DNA of 64,000 nucleotides from Shinisaurus crocodilurus (lineage: Eukaryota; Chordata; Lepidosauria; Squamata; Shinisauridae): contig CM037879.1 in NCBI GenBank assembly GCA_021292165.1, positions 18,251,525-18,315,524 on the forward strand, in the 5' to 3' direction. The notes under the pieces were generated by a model. The model saw nothing but the letters and a program-made list of their open reading frames with translations, was not told the DNA's origin and did not search any database. The position numbers and the translations under genes are program-made. Positions 55,061 through 64,000 of this stretch are shown in pieces. Numbering within the stretch: the stretch's first letter is position 1; every line of letters begins with the position of its first letter.

Positions 55061-55226
55061 TGGCTTACGCTGGCTCAGCTTGTCTGAGTGTGGAAAGCTA
55101 AGCAGGGTCAAGTCTGGTTATTACTTGGATGGGAGACCCCTCCTCTAGTTTCCTGCATTAAGCAGGGGGTTGGACTCGATAGCCCTGTAGGCTCCTTCCA
55201 ATTCTATGATCTATGAAATCTATGAA
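55061..55226 (+). mobile_element. 5S-headed SINE with CR1 tail
   Basis: GCTGGCTCAGCTTGTCTGAG, GGAAAGCTAAGCAGGGTCAA, TTACTTGGATGGGAGACC, then the CTCCTCTAG linker and CR1 tail ending TGATCTATGAAATCTATGAA. The head is close to intact. Confidence 0.9.
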
Positions 55227-55234
55227 ATATGCCA

Positions 55235-55603
55235 AATTGCCAGTTTGTTTCCAAGCATAAGTCACAGTGTGGGTAATTATCTTTCTAAACTCCTAAATGG
55301 CTAGGGTCCAAGATACCTTAGAGACCATCTTCCCATGCCAGCCCATAACTAAGATCAGGGGTGGGGGGGAGAGGCACCCCTGTGATGGAGGCACATTTGT
55401 CTGGGATAAGAAAAAAGGGCTCTCTCAGTGGTGGCACCCAGATGGTGAAATAGCTTGTCCCATGGGGGTCATTTGGCTGCCTCACTTACCACTTTCCATT
55501 GTCTGGTGAAAAACATTCCTGTTCTGGCAAGCTTTTGTCTTGCTGGACAGATGAGGCTTTAGATGGTGTACCATGCTTAGGGCTTTTATCCACTGAACTT
55601 GTT

Positions 55604-55638
<35 letters not shown>

Positions 55639-55720
55639 GAGAGAGAGAGTTTGGTTTTTATATTGTTGTTTTATTATGGATCGAGGTATTTTGATCGTTA
55701 TAAGCCAAGTCATGCTAGCT
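55235..55720 (+). mobile_element. L2-type LINE, 3' end
   Basis: A KKGSLSVVAPRW-like part at 55410-55450 and the surrounding translation fit the L2 ORF2 C-terminus. Compound CA, TA and GA runs at 55604-55648 lie in the 3' UTR. Confidence 0.65.
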
Positions 55721-56060
55721 CATTAGGAGAGCAAGTTTCAAATCTTTGAATGAATGAATATGGGGCTGGTGCCATAAATGGTGGACCTGTGTTCAGTTCT
55801 TCCCATCTCACCCACAATGTGTAGCGAAACTCACCTTGTGATGTGATATCAGTACATGGTGAGTTTCCCTGTCTTTACTCCAAACCGCAGGTTGCTGCTG
55901 CCAGGTACAGATAAATTTATGGCATGGCGGTGTCATGCACAGTTGCATGCAAAAAGAAGGAAGGAAGGAAGGAAGGAAGGAAAGGAAAGGAAGAGGAAAT
56001 TTAATGCATCTGTGCTTATTTATTTATGCATTTATGGGTAGTTGGTTTGCAAAAACAATA
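55721..56060. other. no gene; AAGG microsatellite
   Basis: An AAGG run lies at 55955-55992. Nothing else is recognised. Confidence 0.6.
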
Positions 56061-56062
56061 TA

Positions 56063-56313
56063 CAGTCATGCCTTGGATTACAAGTAACTTGGTTTGCAAG
56101 CATTTTGCAAGACAAGCAAATTTTTAAATATTTATTTTTTAAAAATTGACTTGATATACAAGCGACGTCTTGCAGTACAAGTACTGTAGTACGGCTTAAA
56201 TTAAAAATCTCTGTACAAATTTTTTTGGGGGGAATTTCATTTTGATATACAAGTGTTTTGGATTACAAGCACGTTTCCGGAATGAATTATGCTCTCAATC
56301 CAAGGCATGACTG
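56063..56313. mobile_element. mariner/pogo-type MITE, copy 2
   Basis: CAGTCATGCCTTGGATTACA at the left, CAATCCAAGGCATGACTG at the right, flanked by TA on both sides. Same family as 46190, with a different middle. Confidence 0.85.
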
Positions 56314-56876
56314 TACACAAAACCAGTTTTCAAAACAGCAGACTTAAAACAGAGTATTGAAAACCAAAAAGAGCAGTCTGCAGTCACAAATTAAAAACCA
56401 TTAAATGCCAGGCAGGATAAAACTGTTTTTGCCTCCCACCTAAAAGTCATTGGGGACTAGACTGACCTCCCTTGGGCGAGGATTCCCTAACTGGGCTGTT
56501 CCTGCAGAAAAATCCTGCTTGCATTCCCACCAACCAAACCTCTTTCTGCAGTGGGACATATCGCAGGACCTGAGAAGAGGAACGCAGCTGGCAGGCAGCT
56601 TCACATTGGAGGAGGTAGACTTTCAGATATCCTGGCCCTAAGCCAGGGGTGCAGAACATCAGGCCTGTGGGGCAAATCTGGCCCTCTGGGGCTCCCCAGG
56701 GGGCCATGCCCCCTCCTACTGGCCCCACCCCCTTTCCCCAACTACTGATCATTGGCGGTTTCCTGGCTTTTCTGCAGTTTCCCCCCATTCTAAAAGGTTG
56801 AAATTTATTTTATTTTTATTTATTATATTTATACCCCACCTTTTTTCCTGCAAGGAACCCAAGGCGGCTTACATAA

Positions 56877-57945
56877 TCATAGAATCATAGAAAAGTAGAG
56901 TTGGAAGGGGCCTACAAAGCCATCGAGTCCAACCCCCTGCTCAATGCAGGAATCTAGGTCAAAGCATCCCTGACAGATGGCTGTCCAGCTGCACCTTGAA
57001 TGCCTCCAGAGTGGGAGAGCCCACAACCTCCCTAGGTAGTTGATTCCATTGTCTTATTGCTCTGACAGTCAGGAAATTTTTCCTGATGTTTAGGTGGAAT
57101 CTAGGTTCCTGTAATTTGAGCCCATTATTCCGTGTCCTGCAAACTGGGATGATCGAGAAGAGATCCTTGCCCTCCTCGTGTGACATCCCTTCAAATACTG
57201 GAAGAGTGCGATCATATCTCCCCTCAGTCTCCTCTTCTGAAGGCTAAACATGCCCAGTTCTTTCAGTCTCCTCATAGGGCCTTGTTTCCAGTCCCTTTAT
57301 CATCCTTGTTGCCCTCCTCTGAACCCTCTCCAGTTTGTCTATGTCCTTCTTAAAGTGAGGTGCCCAGAACTGGACGCAGTACTCAAGATGAGGCCTAACC
57401 AGTGCCGAGTAAAGGGGAATTATCACTTCCCGCGATTTGGAAGCTATACTTCTATTAATACAGCCCAAAATTGCATTTGCCTTCTTTGCAGCCACATCGC
57501 ATTGCTGGCTCATATTCAGTTTGTGATCTACCACAATTCCAAGATCCTTCTCACTTGTAGTATTGTTGAGCCAAGTGTCCCCCATTCTGTAACTCTGCAT
57601 TTGTTTTCCTCTCCCTAGGTGCAGCACTTGGCATTTATCCCTATTAAATTTCATTCTGTTGTTTTCGGCCCAGCGCTCCAGCCTATCGAGGTCACTTTGA
57701 ATTTTGTTTCTGTCTTCCAGAGTATTAGCTGTTCCACCCAACTTTGTGTCATCTGCAAATTTGATAAGCATTCCCTGTACCTCCTGATCCAAGTCATTAA
57801 TAAAAATGTTGAAGAGCACCGGGCCCAGGACCGAGCCCTGTGGTACCCCGCTCGTTACCTCTCCCCAGTTTGAGAAGGAACCATTGATAAGCACTCTTTG
57901 AGTCCGATTCTGTAGCCAATTGTGGATCCACCTGATAGTTGTGTA
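56877..57945 (-). mobile_element. 5'-truncated CR1 LINE inside the SINE
   Basis: Same subfamily as 17193 and slightly longer at the 5' side (WIHNWLQNRTQRVLING precedes the GVPQGS part). The terminus at 56878 is the complement of ATTCTATGAT. It interrupts the SINE between GGCTTACATAATC and CTCCTCCTCTCC. Confidence 0.95.
56959..57945 (-). pseudogene. CR1 ORF2, C-terminal part with a frameshift
   Basis: The minus-strand frame is open from 57972 to about 57260 with GVPQGSVLGPVLFNIFIND, FADDTKLGG and the [16 protein letters not shown] region. It then shifts near 57265 (a lost base in the ERLKELG part) and again near 57180. Endonuclease and early reverse transcriptase are missing, so it is inactive. 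Confidence 0.9.
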
Positions 57946-58319
57946 TCCTCCTCCTCTCCATTTTATCCTCACAACAACCCTGTGAGGTAGGTTAGGCTGA
58001 GAGTCAGTGACTGGCCCAAAGTCAACCAGTGAGTTTCATGGCCGAGCGGGGACTAGAATCCGGATCTCCCAAGTCCCAGTCCAACACTCTCACCACTACG
58101 CCACACTGGCTCTTCTAAATGCCTCTCCTAAGGCTTAGCATCTGACAGTAAGAGTTTTATGCTAAACTATGCCGATGTTTTTGTTATTTTGACCCCACCC
58201 CTTTTGCCTTTGATCCTGACCACGACTGCAGTGTGCCCCCCCCCAAGAGCTTCTCCGAAATAGAATTCGGCCCTTGGGCTGAAAGAGGTTCTGCACTCCT
58301 GCCCTAAGCTTGTTAGGAC

Positions 58320-58491
58320 AGGGGTGCTGAACCTCAGGCCCACGGGTCAAATCCAGCACCCCTGGGGCCCCCTTGCCTTTGGCCCCACCCACCACTGGAA
58401 TGTGGTCCCCACATGTGGAATGTGGAATATGACCAAGAGCTTCTCCAAAGTTGACTTCGGTCCTCAGGTTGAAAGAGGTTCCCCACCCCTG
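58320..58491 (+). mobile_element. internally deleted family D hAT element
   Basis: CAGGGGTGCTGAACCTCAGG at the left, GAAAGAGGTTCCCCACCCCTG (last 20 bases) at the right, only 172 bp because the middle is missing. It begins 10 bp after the neighbouring family D copy's repeat. Confidence 0.8.
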
Positions 58492-58516
58492 AGTTAAAAG
58501 GATGAAGTAGGAAGAG

Positions 58517-58613
58517 ACTGGAAATACCTCTGCCTGAGACGTTGGGGGAGCTATTGCCAGTCAAAGTAAACAAGACTGGTCTAGGTGGGCAAATAGGTTG
58601 AGCAGCTTCCTAT
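58517..58613 (+). mobile_element. 3' part of a tRNA-Ala-like SINE
   Basis: CCTCTGCCTGAGACGTTGGG, GAGCTATTGCCAGTCAAAGT and GAGCAGCTTCCTATGATC follow the body of the SINE at 59258. The head is missing. Confidence 0.6.
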
Positions 58614-58621
58614 GATCAGAA

Positions 58622-58890
58622 CAAGGCTGGCCCTACCATGAGGCAGAGTGAAGCTGCCGCTTCAGGCAGCAGATGCTGGGAGGCAGCAGCCAGGTGTTGG
58701 AGGACACAGCTGTGTGTCAAGCAGCCTGTCCTGTGCCCCCTAAGCTAGCCTGCTGCCTTCAGGGGTAGTGGAGGGTGTTGTCCTATCCCCAGTGTTGAAG
58801 GAACAGTCCAGTTGGTTTTTGTACATGGAATGGGAGAGGGTGCCATCTTGTTTCTCGCCTCAGGCAACCAAATGTCTTGGGCTGCCCCTG
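58622..58890 (-). mobile_element. non-autonomous hAT element, family C
   Basis: CAAGGCTGGCCCTACC at the left, TGTCTTGGGCTGCCCCTG at the right, with the perfect 8-bp repeat GATCAGAA at 58614-58621 and 58891-58898. Confidence 0.9.
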
Positions 58891-58898
58891 GATCAGAA

Positions 58899-59257
58899 TT
58901 AAACCCAATGAGGGTGCTTCAATCAGCCCCACTGCTTCATACTTGTACATCCATCTTTAAATTATACTTCAGTGCTCCATAGATGTTACATCTGTCTTCA
59001 AATTATAGTAAGGGGTTCAGACACACACACCCATGCGAATTGAAAGTATGCATGAGAGGGCTCTGTGGGCCATCTCAGCCACCTATCATGCATGACAACC
59101 ACATACCCCCCACCACCACCATCTGCACATTTGGCCAGCACATGAAGGGGTTCTACACGCATACTGATGTACATGTGTAGAAATCCTCCACATGAGAAGG
59201 GATCCTGATTGATGTTTTGTTCCGAATCAAGTAAGTCGTAGCATCTCATCTCTAAAA
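58899..59257. other. no recognised feature
   Basis: No gene or confident repeat. Confidence 0.4.
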
Positions 59258-59570
59258 GGAAGAACTGTTGCTCAGTAGTGGAGCACATGCTTTGCATGCA
59301 AAGGGTCCTGGGATCAATCTCCAGCATCTCTAGGTAGAGTTGGCAAAGACTCCTGCATGAAACCCTGAAGAATATAGCATAGACTAAGACTGAGCAAGAT
59401 GGACCAATGGTCTAATCCAGTGTTCTCCAACCTTGGGTCCCCAGATGTTTTTGGCCTACAACTCCCAGCATGCCCCAGCCAGAGTTGTAGGCCAAAAACT
59501 TCTGGGGACCCAAGGCTGGAGAACACTGGTCTAATCCCATACAAGGCAGCTTCCTGTGTTCCCTCTCTGA
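59258..59570 (+). mobile_element. tRNA-Ala-like SINE split by a hAT MITE
   Basis: GTTGCTCAGTAGTGGAGCAC (box A), ATGCTTTGCATGCAAAGGGT (TGC anticodon region), GGGATCAATCTCCAGC (box B), then GATGGACCAATGGTCTAATC, the MITE, and CAAGGCAGCTTCCTGTGTTC. Confidence 0.85.
59418..59528. mobile_element. palindromic hAT MITE, family B, inside a SINE
   Basis: CAGTGTTCTCCAACCTTGGG at the left, its near complement at the right, 111 bp. The 8-bp repeat GTCTAATC is perfect at 59410-59417 and 59529-59536. The middle is shorter than at 50062 and a few arm mismatches are present. Confidence 0.95.
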
Positions 59571-60589
59571 GTCTTGGAAAGCTCATCCCTTTAAATCATG
59601 CCCGCAAGAGTCATCTGTAGGTTACATGGAACACAGTATCACTTATGAAACAAGAATGTAGCATCTAAAAATTACACATTAGGAAGTTGTACAGGTTACT
59701 GATGCCTCAGGACATCTTTAAGTCACACTTCAGCGAATTATAGAGTTATCTTTGGATAGCCATCAGACCAAGTTGTCTTACACAAATGAGCAAGTTTTCT
59801 GCACTTCGAAATGTGTCAGTAATCTCCAAACAGCAATGAGGAGGCACTGGAGATTTCAACAAAAGACAATCACTCCTATTTGAATTCACATAAATTTTAC
59901 CTGTGAGATTCAGGGGCTATTTCCACACTGAAATGCTCAATTTTTGAAGTAAGCTTATCTCTTCTCCCCCCCCCCCCCTGGGTTCAGCAATTATTTCCCA
60001 AGTGTCAAATCTGATTCCTTCTAATCTGGTTCTTTTCTTTCTTTCTTTTTTAGGTACAAGATTCAACAGGAAAATCTTTTGCCCATGAACTACTCTTCAT
60101 GACCTCTAATTTGAGGTTGGCCACAGGGCTGAAAGAAACAGGAGTTTTCTAGGAGTTCTGTGGAACAGTCATGAATATGATCCACCATATGATCTCAATA
60201 TACTTCATATTCTATTTACATCTGTAAAAGGAAGACCAAATATAATAATACACATAATACATTGTACTCAATGTTTCAGCTGGGAAAGAAGAGTTACCAT
60301 TTGGAACTGGCTGGGGGATTATGGGAGTTGTGGTCCAACACATCTGGAGGGTGCCATGTTGGAGAAGGCTGATATATAGAGAGACTGAGCTAGGGTTACA
60401 ATCCTGTATACATTAGATGGCCAGAAGGAGGAGGGGGGCATATAGGGAAGACAAACATGTCTAACTCCAAAAGGGGTGTGGGGGGTGGCTTTGTGTGAGA
60501 GCGAAGGCAATGGAGCTGCACCTGGCGCCAGCAGCGCAATTGTTTCAACATCTGCTCAGAATGCTTTGTTTACCCAGGCATTTTAATGG
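59571..60589. other. no recognised feature
   Basis: Includes a pyrimidine run with AG at 60020-60053 that looks like a splice acceptor, but no frame beyond it has support. A hAT MITE half (GATTATGGGAGTTGTGGTCC) lies near 60316-60360. Confidence 0.35.
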
Positions 60590-60765
60590 GATGATCTCGT
60601 CTATTCTCTTGTATTTGCCGCCTTCTCTGTTTTGACGATGGAGATGATGTCGTTTTAGTGTTTGTGTAGCATTTGAATCATACTTGTACACCGCCCTGGC
60701 ATCTGCAAGGATACAAGAAGGTTTTTAATACATTAAATAAATAAACAAACAAACAAAGTCAGACT
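60590..60765 (+). mobile_element. probable LINE 3' end
   Basis: TTGTACACCGCCCTGGCATC then TACATTAAATAAATAAACAA is the kind of tail found on L2-related LINEs. No coding part is recognised. Confidence 0.45.
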
Positions 60766-60892
60766 TCAGGGTGAGTCTCAGGGCTGGCATCAAGGGTAGG
60801 CAGGGTTGGACACCTGCCAAGGGCCCACAGCCCAGCCGGGGGGGTGGGGCTGAAAAGAACCCTCTGGTGTTGCTCCTCCTCCTCCTCACCAT

Positions 60893-61515
60893 CAGGGCCG
60901 GCGCTACCACTAGGCAAACTAGGCAGTTGCCTAGGGTGCGCGGCTGAAGAGGGCGCAGAAACGCTGCGTTCCTCTTCGCTGCCGCTGCGCCGCCCCTGCC
61001 AGGCCTCCACTGCGCCGCCCCCGCCAGGCCTCCGCCTCTCTGCCCGCCCGCCGCCGCCGTGCCTCCCCCGCCCTCCTGTCCCACTCGCCGCCGCGCCTCC
61101 CCCCGCCCTCCCGCTCGCCACCGCCGCCGCCGTGCCTCCCCCCCGCCCTCCCGCTCGCCGCCGCCGCCACCACCATCCAACCCCCCCGCCACCTACCTTC
61201 TCCGCGTTGCGTCGCTTCTGGAGCCCCACCCGCGTTGTTTTGGCGGGAGGAACCAGGGCAACAGGGCTTAAACAGCCCTGTTGCCCTGGTTTCCCCGGCA
61301 AAAAACAGAGCACGGGGTCCCGTCGGGTCACTTCCTCCTCCTCCTTGGAGGCGGCAGCGGCAGCAGCAGCAGCAGCCAGGGCGGGGGGGAAGGTAGGTTG
61401 GTGGCGGCAGCGCAGGGTTTTTTTTTTTGCAGAGTAGGGCCCCCCCATGGCATGAGAGGGGGGGGCGCTAAATATTATTTCGCCTGGGGCGCCAAACTGC
61501 CCTGCACCGGTCCTG
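60893..61515 (-). mobile_element. GC-rich hAT element, family E, 623 bp
   Basis: CAGGGCCGGCGCTACCACTA at the left and CCTGCACCGGTCCTG at the right, with the perfect 8-bp repeat CTCACCAT at 60885-60892 and 61516-61523. Both ends match those of 47489 in reverse. The interior is very rich in CCG/CpG. Long frames through it on both strands are compositional. Confidence 0.9.
61251..61291. repeat. perfect stem-loop in the family E element
   Basis: Two 18-bp arms (AACCAGGGCAACAGGGCT and its complement) around TAAAC. Confidence 0.9.
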
Positions 61516-61759
61516 CTCACCATTGCAACCTGCTGCCTGTTGCTGTGGCCCAGAGGGCGGTGGAGGTGAGGAGGAGGATCAGGAGATGCCATAGCCTATT
61601 TGCCCACTGTCAAGGATGCAAGTGGTAGCAGTGATGAGAAAGAGGATGAAGAGCAAGTGCAGCTGGTGGCAGTGGCAGTGAGAAGGTGGACTCGCTGAGG
61701 GCGGGCGGCCCATTTATGGTGGTCCCGCCCAAGGGCGCTCCAAAACCTGGAGCCAGCAG

Positions 61760-62023
61760 CGGCGACTTTGATTCTCTCAGGAGAGCTTCAAGGAATCAGC
61801 GCCACCTGAATGTACCCCTCTTTTCTTTTTCTTTTTTTGTGCTCCTCAGTGTCTTTCTCAGCCTTTGTCTGTGGGGATCTGGCTGATTCCATTAAGCAGC
61901 AAAAATGTGGAGCTTCTCGTTTCTGGGGAGACTTTACATTGGGCCTTACACGCTGACGGAATGGATGAGGGGGTGGGGACACAGGACTGGATGGGCTAGC
62001 CCTGCCCCTGTGGCAGCGGAGTA
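61760..62023. other. no recognised feature
   Basis: No gene or repeat recognised. Confidence 0.4.
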
Positions 62024-62260
62024 GAACCTCAAGCCCGGGGGCCAATTCTGGCCCTGCTGGGGTCCAAATGTGGCCCGCAGGAGTTCTCCAGAGGGCCGTG
62101 CCCCCTTCCCCTTCCCCGCACCCCACCCCCCTTTCCCCAACAAAAATGGGGAGGAGGGGTGCAATTTCCAGCGATTCCTCCATGTCCCAGAGATCTGATC
62201 CTGAGGGTCCCCCAATGTTCTGGAGAAGATTTGGAGGGAGGCATAGGAGGGTGCGGAGAG
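62024..62260. mobile_element. family D-like hAT remnant
   Basis: GAGTAGAACCTCAAGCCCGG and GTTCTCCAGAGGGCCGTGCC match the left half of family D. The right part is unclear. Confidence 0.5.
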
Positions 62261-62447
62261 GAGAGGATCGGGGAAATTGCTGACAATCACCCCATGCCCA
62301 TTCTGCTGATGGAAACCTTAAGTCGGCAGAAGGAAACTAGTTGGATCCACTCTCCTCCCTACTGCTTGCGCTGCTCTCATAAGGAGAGGAACAAAAGCAC
62401 ACGCCCAACCATATGCAAAGAACACAGTCTGCATTGTGCCCTTAGAC

Positions 62448-62831
62448 CAGGGGTGGGCAACATGCAGCCCGCAGGCTGCATGTGGCCCCCACAGCCATTT
62501 TTGTGCCTCCTGCTGCCACTTCCACTGAATTTGAACACGTGGTGATTTTGCAAGGAAACACATCACACAGGGAGCATGCGCCTTGTCTGCAAGGGCAATC
62601 ATCCTCTCAGCAGCCTCCCAGGAGTGTGATTCTGTGATTCTGCATGCAAACCAGATGCATGTTCCCTGCATGCCTTGTTTCCTTGCAAAACCAGACTCCC
62701 CCCCCCCCCCGCCATGGCAGCAACCAGCAAAGTCAGTGGTCGTTTCAGCAACAGGCTGGGGTGTGGCCTCTGGTAGGCTCTTGGGGGGGGATAATGTGGC
62801 CCCCGCAACCACTGGAAGTCACCCACCTCTA
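62448..62831 (+). mobile_element. hAT element with CAGGGGTGGGCAAC end
   Basis: CAGGGGTGGGCAACATGCAG at the left, GGAAGTCACCCACCTCTA at the right, 384 bp. Flanking 8-mers CCTTAGAC and TCTTAGAC match at 7 of 8. The left end is typical of Charlie-like hAT elements. No transposase. Confidence 0.75.
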
Positions 62832-62839
62832 TCTTAGAC

Positions 62840-63119
62840 TGCACCAACACTCACCTGTTTGATGGTGTTATTCCCCTGGCTGCTTCCTCTGCACCATTGC
62901 TACGTCTAACATGATGATGTCACTGGATAATGGGAACTGAAATCATTAGCCATGAAATTGGGCTGTACGATTATGTCATTTGTGGCAATGTAAATGAATA
63001 AGCAACTTTTTTTTAATAAGGATTAAAAAAAAATTCAAAAGGGGAAAGGGTGAGGGAGGGTTTTTTGTTTGTTTTTTATTTTGGTCGCTGAAAATGTTCA
63101 TGGAAAAGTGTTGATTGAT
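62840..63119. other. no recognised feature
   Basis: AT-rich spacer. Confidence 0.4.
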
Positions 63120-63498
63120 TTTTGTCTAAGTCCTTCAAGGGCTTCCGGATCGTCACCTTGAAGTGGTGAGTGGGCTTGCGTGTTCCGATGAATCCTGTGA
63201 GCAATGCCGTCGGGAGCTATGTACTCCCAGTAGGGTCACCCATGGCGGTAAGGTCCGGGGAGAGGAACCAGACAAAGAACGATCCAAAACATAAAGTCCT
63301 CAACGGCAGAACAGGCGGAAGATAATTAAACCTAAATTACAACGGCTGTGAAGGCGGATGAAGGCTGCAGCAGAGAATGGTTTTCCAATCGTCAGGGTAA
63401 CCGTGCCATTGGATCTCTGCCGTACTCTGTCAAGTTTGTGTGGTGATTCGTTGTGCACCGATCTCCCCACATAAAACAGTTTCACGCACAGGCGTCTT
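63120..63498. other. unclassified repeat-like segment
   Basis: The composition is unlike its neighbours: CpG-bearing, with GGCTTCCGGATCGTCACCTT, GGGTCACCCATGGCGGTAAG and CCTCAACGGCAGAACAGGCG. It has the look of the 5' region of a non-LTR element, but I cannot name the family or place its ends. Confidence 0.3.
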
Positions 63499-63561
63499 CC
63501 AACCCAACCCATCCAACCCAACCCAACCCAACCCATCCAACCCAACCCAACCCAACCCACA
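63499..63561 (+). repeat. (CCAAC)n minisatellite
   Basis: CCAACC units interrupted twice by CCATC, giving a higher-order period of about 30 bp. Not the vertebrate telomere hexamer. Confidence 0.9.
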
Positions 63562-64000
63562 CAATCTTCTTTAGAATTTCCTCCTTTTATCCCGGAAGAC
63601 AATCTTACTCGGTCACGAGTGATCGCCTGATGATGATGATGATGTCCATTACTATGGAAGAAACCAATCCACATAGCCATTCTTGTATGCATGAAGATTG
63701 GCTGTCTCCACTGAAATGAGTGGGGATGGCCACATGCATAGAGATCTTGATCATATGATGGGTGTGTGTACACGGTATGGAACTGGCAATGAAACATCTT
63801 TGCATTGGGAAGGATCCAACTGTGCACTCCTGCTGGTGCTTTTTGACATTCCGCTGGCATAAACCAACGCTTGTGCAATGGAACTAGCACAACGGGAAAA
63901 AGTGGTGCTTTGCCTCTGGCAAATAATGCTAGTAGGAACACACCATTGAATCCTTCTCATTGTACCAATCTGACAGAGATGAGGAGGTTCAGTTTAGCAT
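63562..64000. other. no recognised gene
   Basis: A long minus-strand frame crosses this part and the CCAAC run, but its glycine/tryptophan repeat is only the translated minisatellite. Part of it may be a repeat related to 35930. Confidence 0.4.

Larger units (their letters stand above)
56805..58116 (-). mobile_element. Sauria-type SINE inside hAT, split by CR1
   Basis: The tail (complement of GGGTATAAATATAATAAATA) is at the left; the head (complement of AGAGCCAGTGTGGCGTAGTG) at the right. The intact hAT at 4551-4570 shows the target GAAATGCC; AAAT occurs on both sides here. Confidence 0.9.
56644..58301 (+). mobile_element. family D hAT element holding a SINE that holds a CR1
   Basis: CAGGGGTGCAGAACATCAGG at the left and AAAGAGGTTCTGCACTCCTG at the right, with the perfect 8-bp repeat CCCTAAGC at 56636-56643 and 58302-58309. 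Without its inserts it is about 345 bp, as at 4401. Confidence 0.9.
60779..61759 (+). mobile_element. family A hAT-like element split by a family E element
   Basis: CAGGGCTGGCATCAAGG at the left, AAAACCTGGAGCCAGC at the right. About 350 bp without the insert. Outer flanking repeats are not preserved. Confidence 0.8.

Noticed and set aside
55061..55130. Possible 5S rRNA gene
   Set aside because: Only the internal promoter region matches 5S. The first part and the end are missing and a CR1 tail follows, so it is a SINE.
59258..59335. Possible tRNA-Ala gene
   Set aside because: It keeps box A and a TGC anticodon region, but box B and the acceptor stem are worn and it continues into a SINE body.
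60020..60180. Exon candidate after a pyrimidine run and AG
   Set aside because: The acceptor-like run is a simple CTTT repeat. The following frame is short and no donor or conserved peptide is seen.
60759..61592. 277-codon minus-strand frame and other long frames through the GC-rich block
   Set aside because: The frame crosses both ends of a hAT element and its 8-bp repeats. It is made of Gly/Arg/Ala runs from CCG repeats, and similar frames exist on both strands.
63499..63561. Telomere-like array
   Set aside because: The unit is CCAAC/CCATC, not the vertebrate CCCTAA hexamer.
63300..63941. 213-codon minus-strand frame
   Set aside because: It includes a Gly-Trp repeat that is simply the translated CCAAC array, and shows no known domain.

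Overview
This window looks like non-coding nuclear DNA from a squamate reptile, most likely a lizard. The evidence is the repeat content: Sauria-type tRNA SINEs with their typical tail, CR1 and L2 LINE 3' ends, a tRNA-Ala-like SINE, rare L1 pieces, and a very dense load of hAT-type miniature elements. The species cannot be named from this. I found no host protein-coding gene, no functional rRNA or tRNA gene and no bacterial-type feature. Every open frame over about 100 codons either crosses a repeat or is the decayed coding part of a transposon.

Layout. 1-9 kb: scattered hAT elements, one split by a 5'-truncated L1, then two copies of a hairpin-bearing repeat and an L2 LINE. 9-17 kb: hAT elements, a MIR-like SINE, a 5S-headed SINE, a CR1/Sauria chimera, and a Sauria SINE split by a hAT element. 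17-18.2 kb: a CR1 with an open reading frame for the end of its reverse transcriptase. 18.2-28 kb: nested elements, namely a LINE 3' end inside a palindromic MITE, a 5S SINE inside L2, a solo LTR inside a hAT element, and a hAT transposon that keeps part of a transposase. 28-47 kb: mixed L2, L3/CR1, foldback elements and a second solo LTR. 47-63 kb: two members of a GC-richer hAT family, a perfect 135-bp palindrome, two three-hairpin foldback elements, and a three-level nest (CR1 in SINE in hAT). The last 1 kb is unclassified.

The main value of the window is its insertion record. At least ten hAT-like insertions keep perfect 8-bp direct repeats, and several more keep a 7-of-8 match. Two solo LTRs keep 5-bp repeats. 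Several nests can be ordered in time because an uninterrupted copy of the host element lies elsewhere in the window. The least familiar items are the SINEs with a 5S rRNA-like promoter head joined to a CR1 tail (two head types), the three-hairpin foldback family with 5-bp repeats, and a hAT transposon whose ends carry dense GACTCG motifs. All boundaries were read by eye and may be off by a few bases, more so for old copies without flanking repeats.
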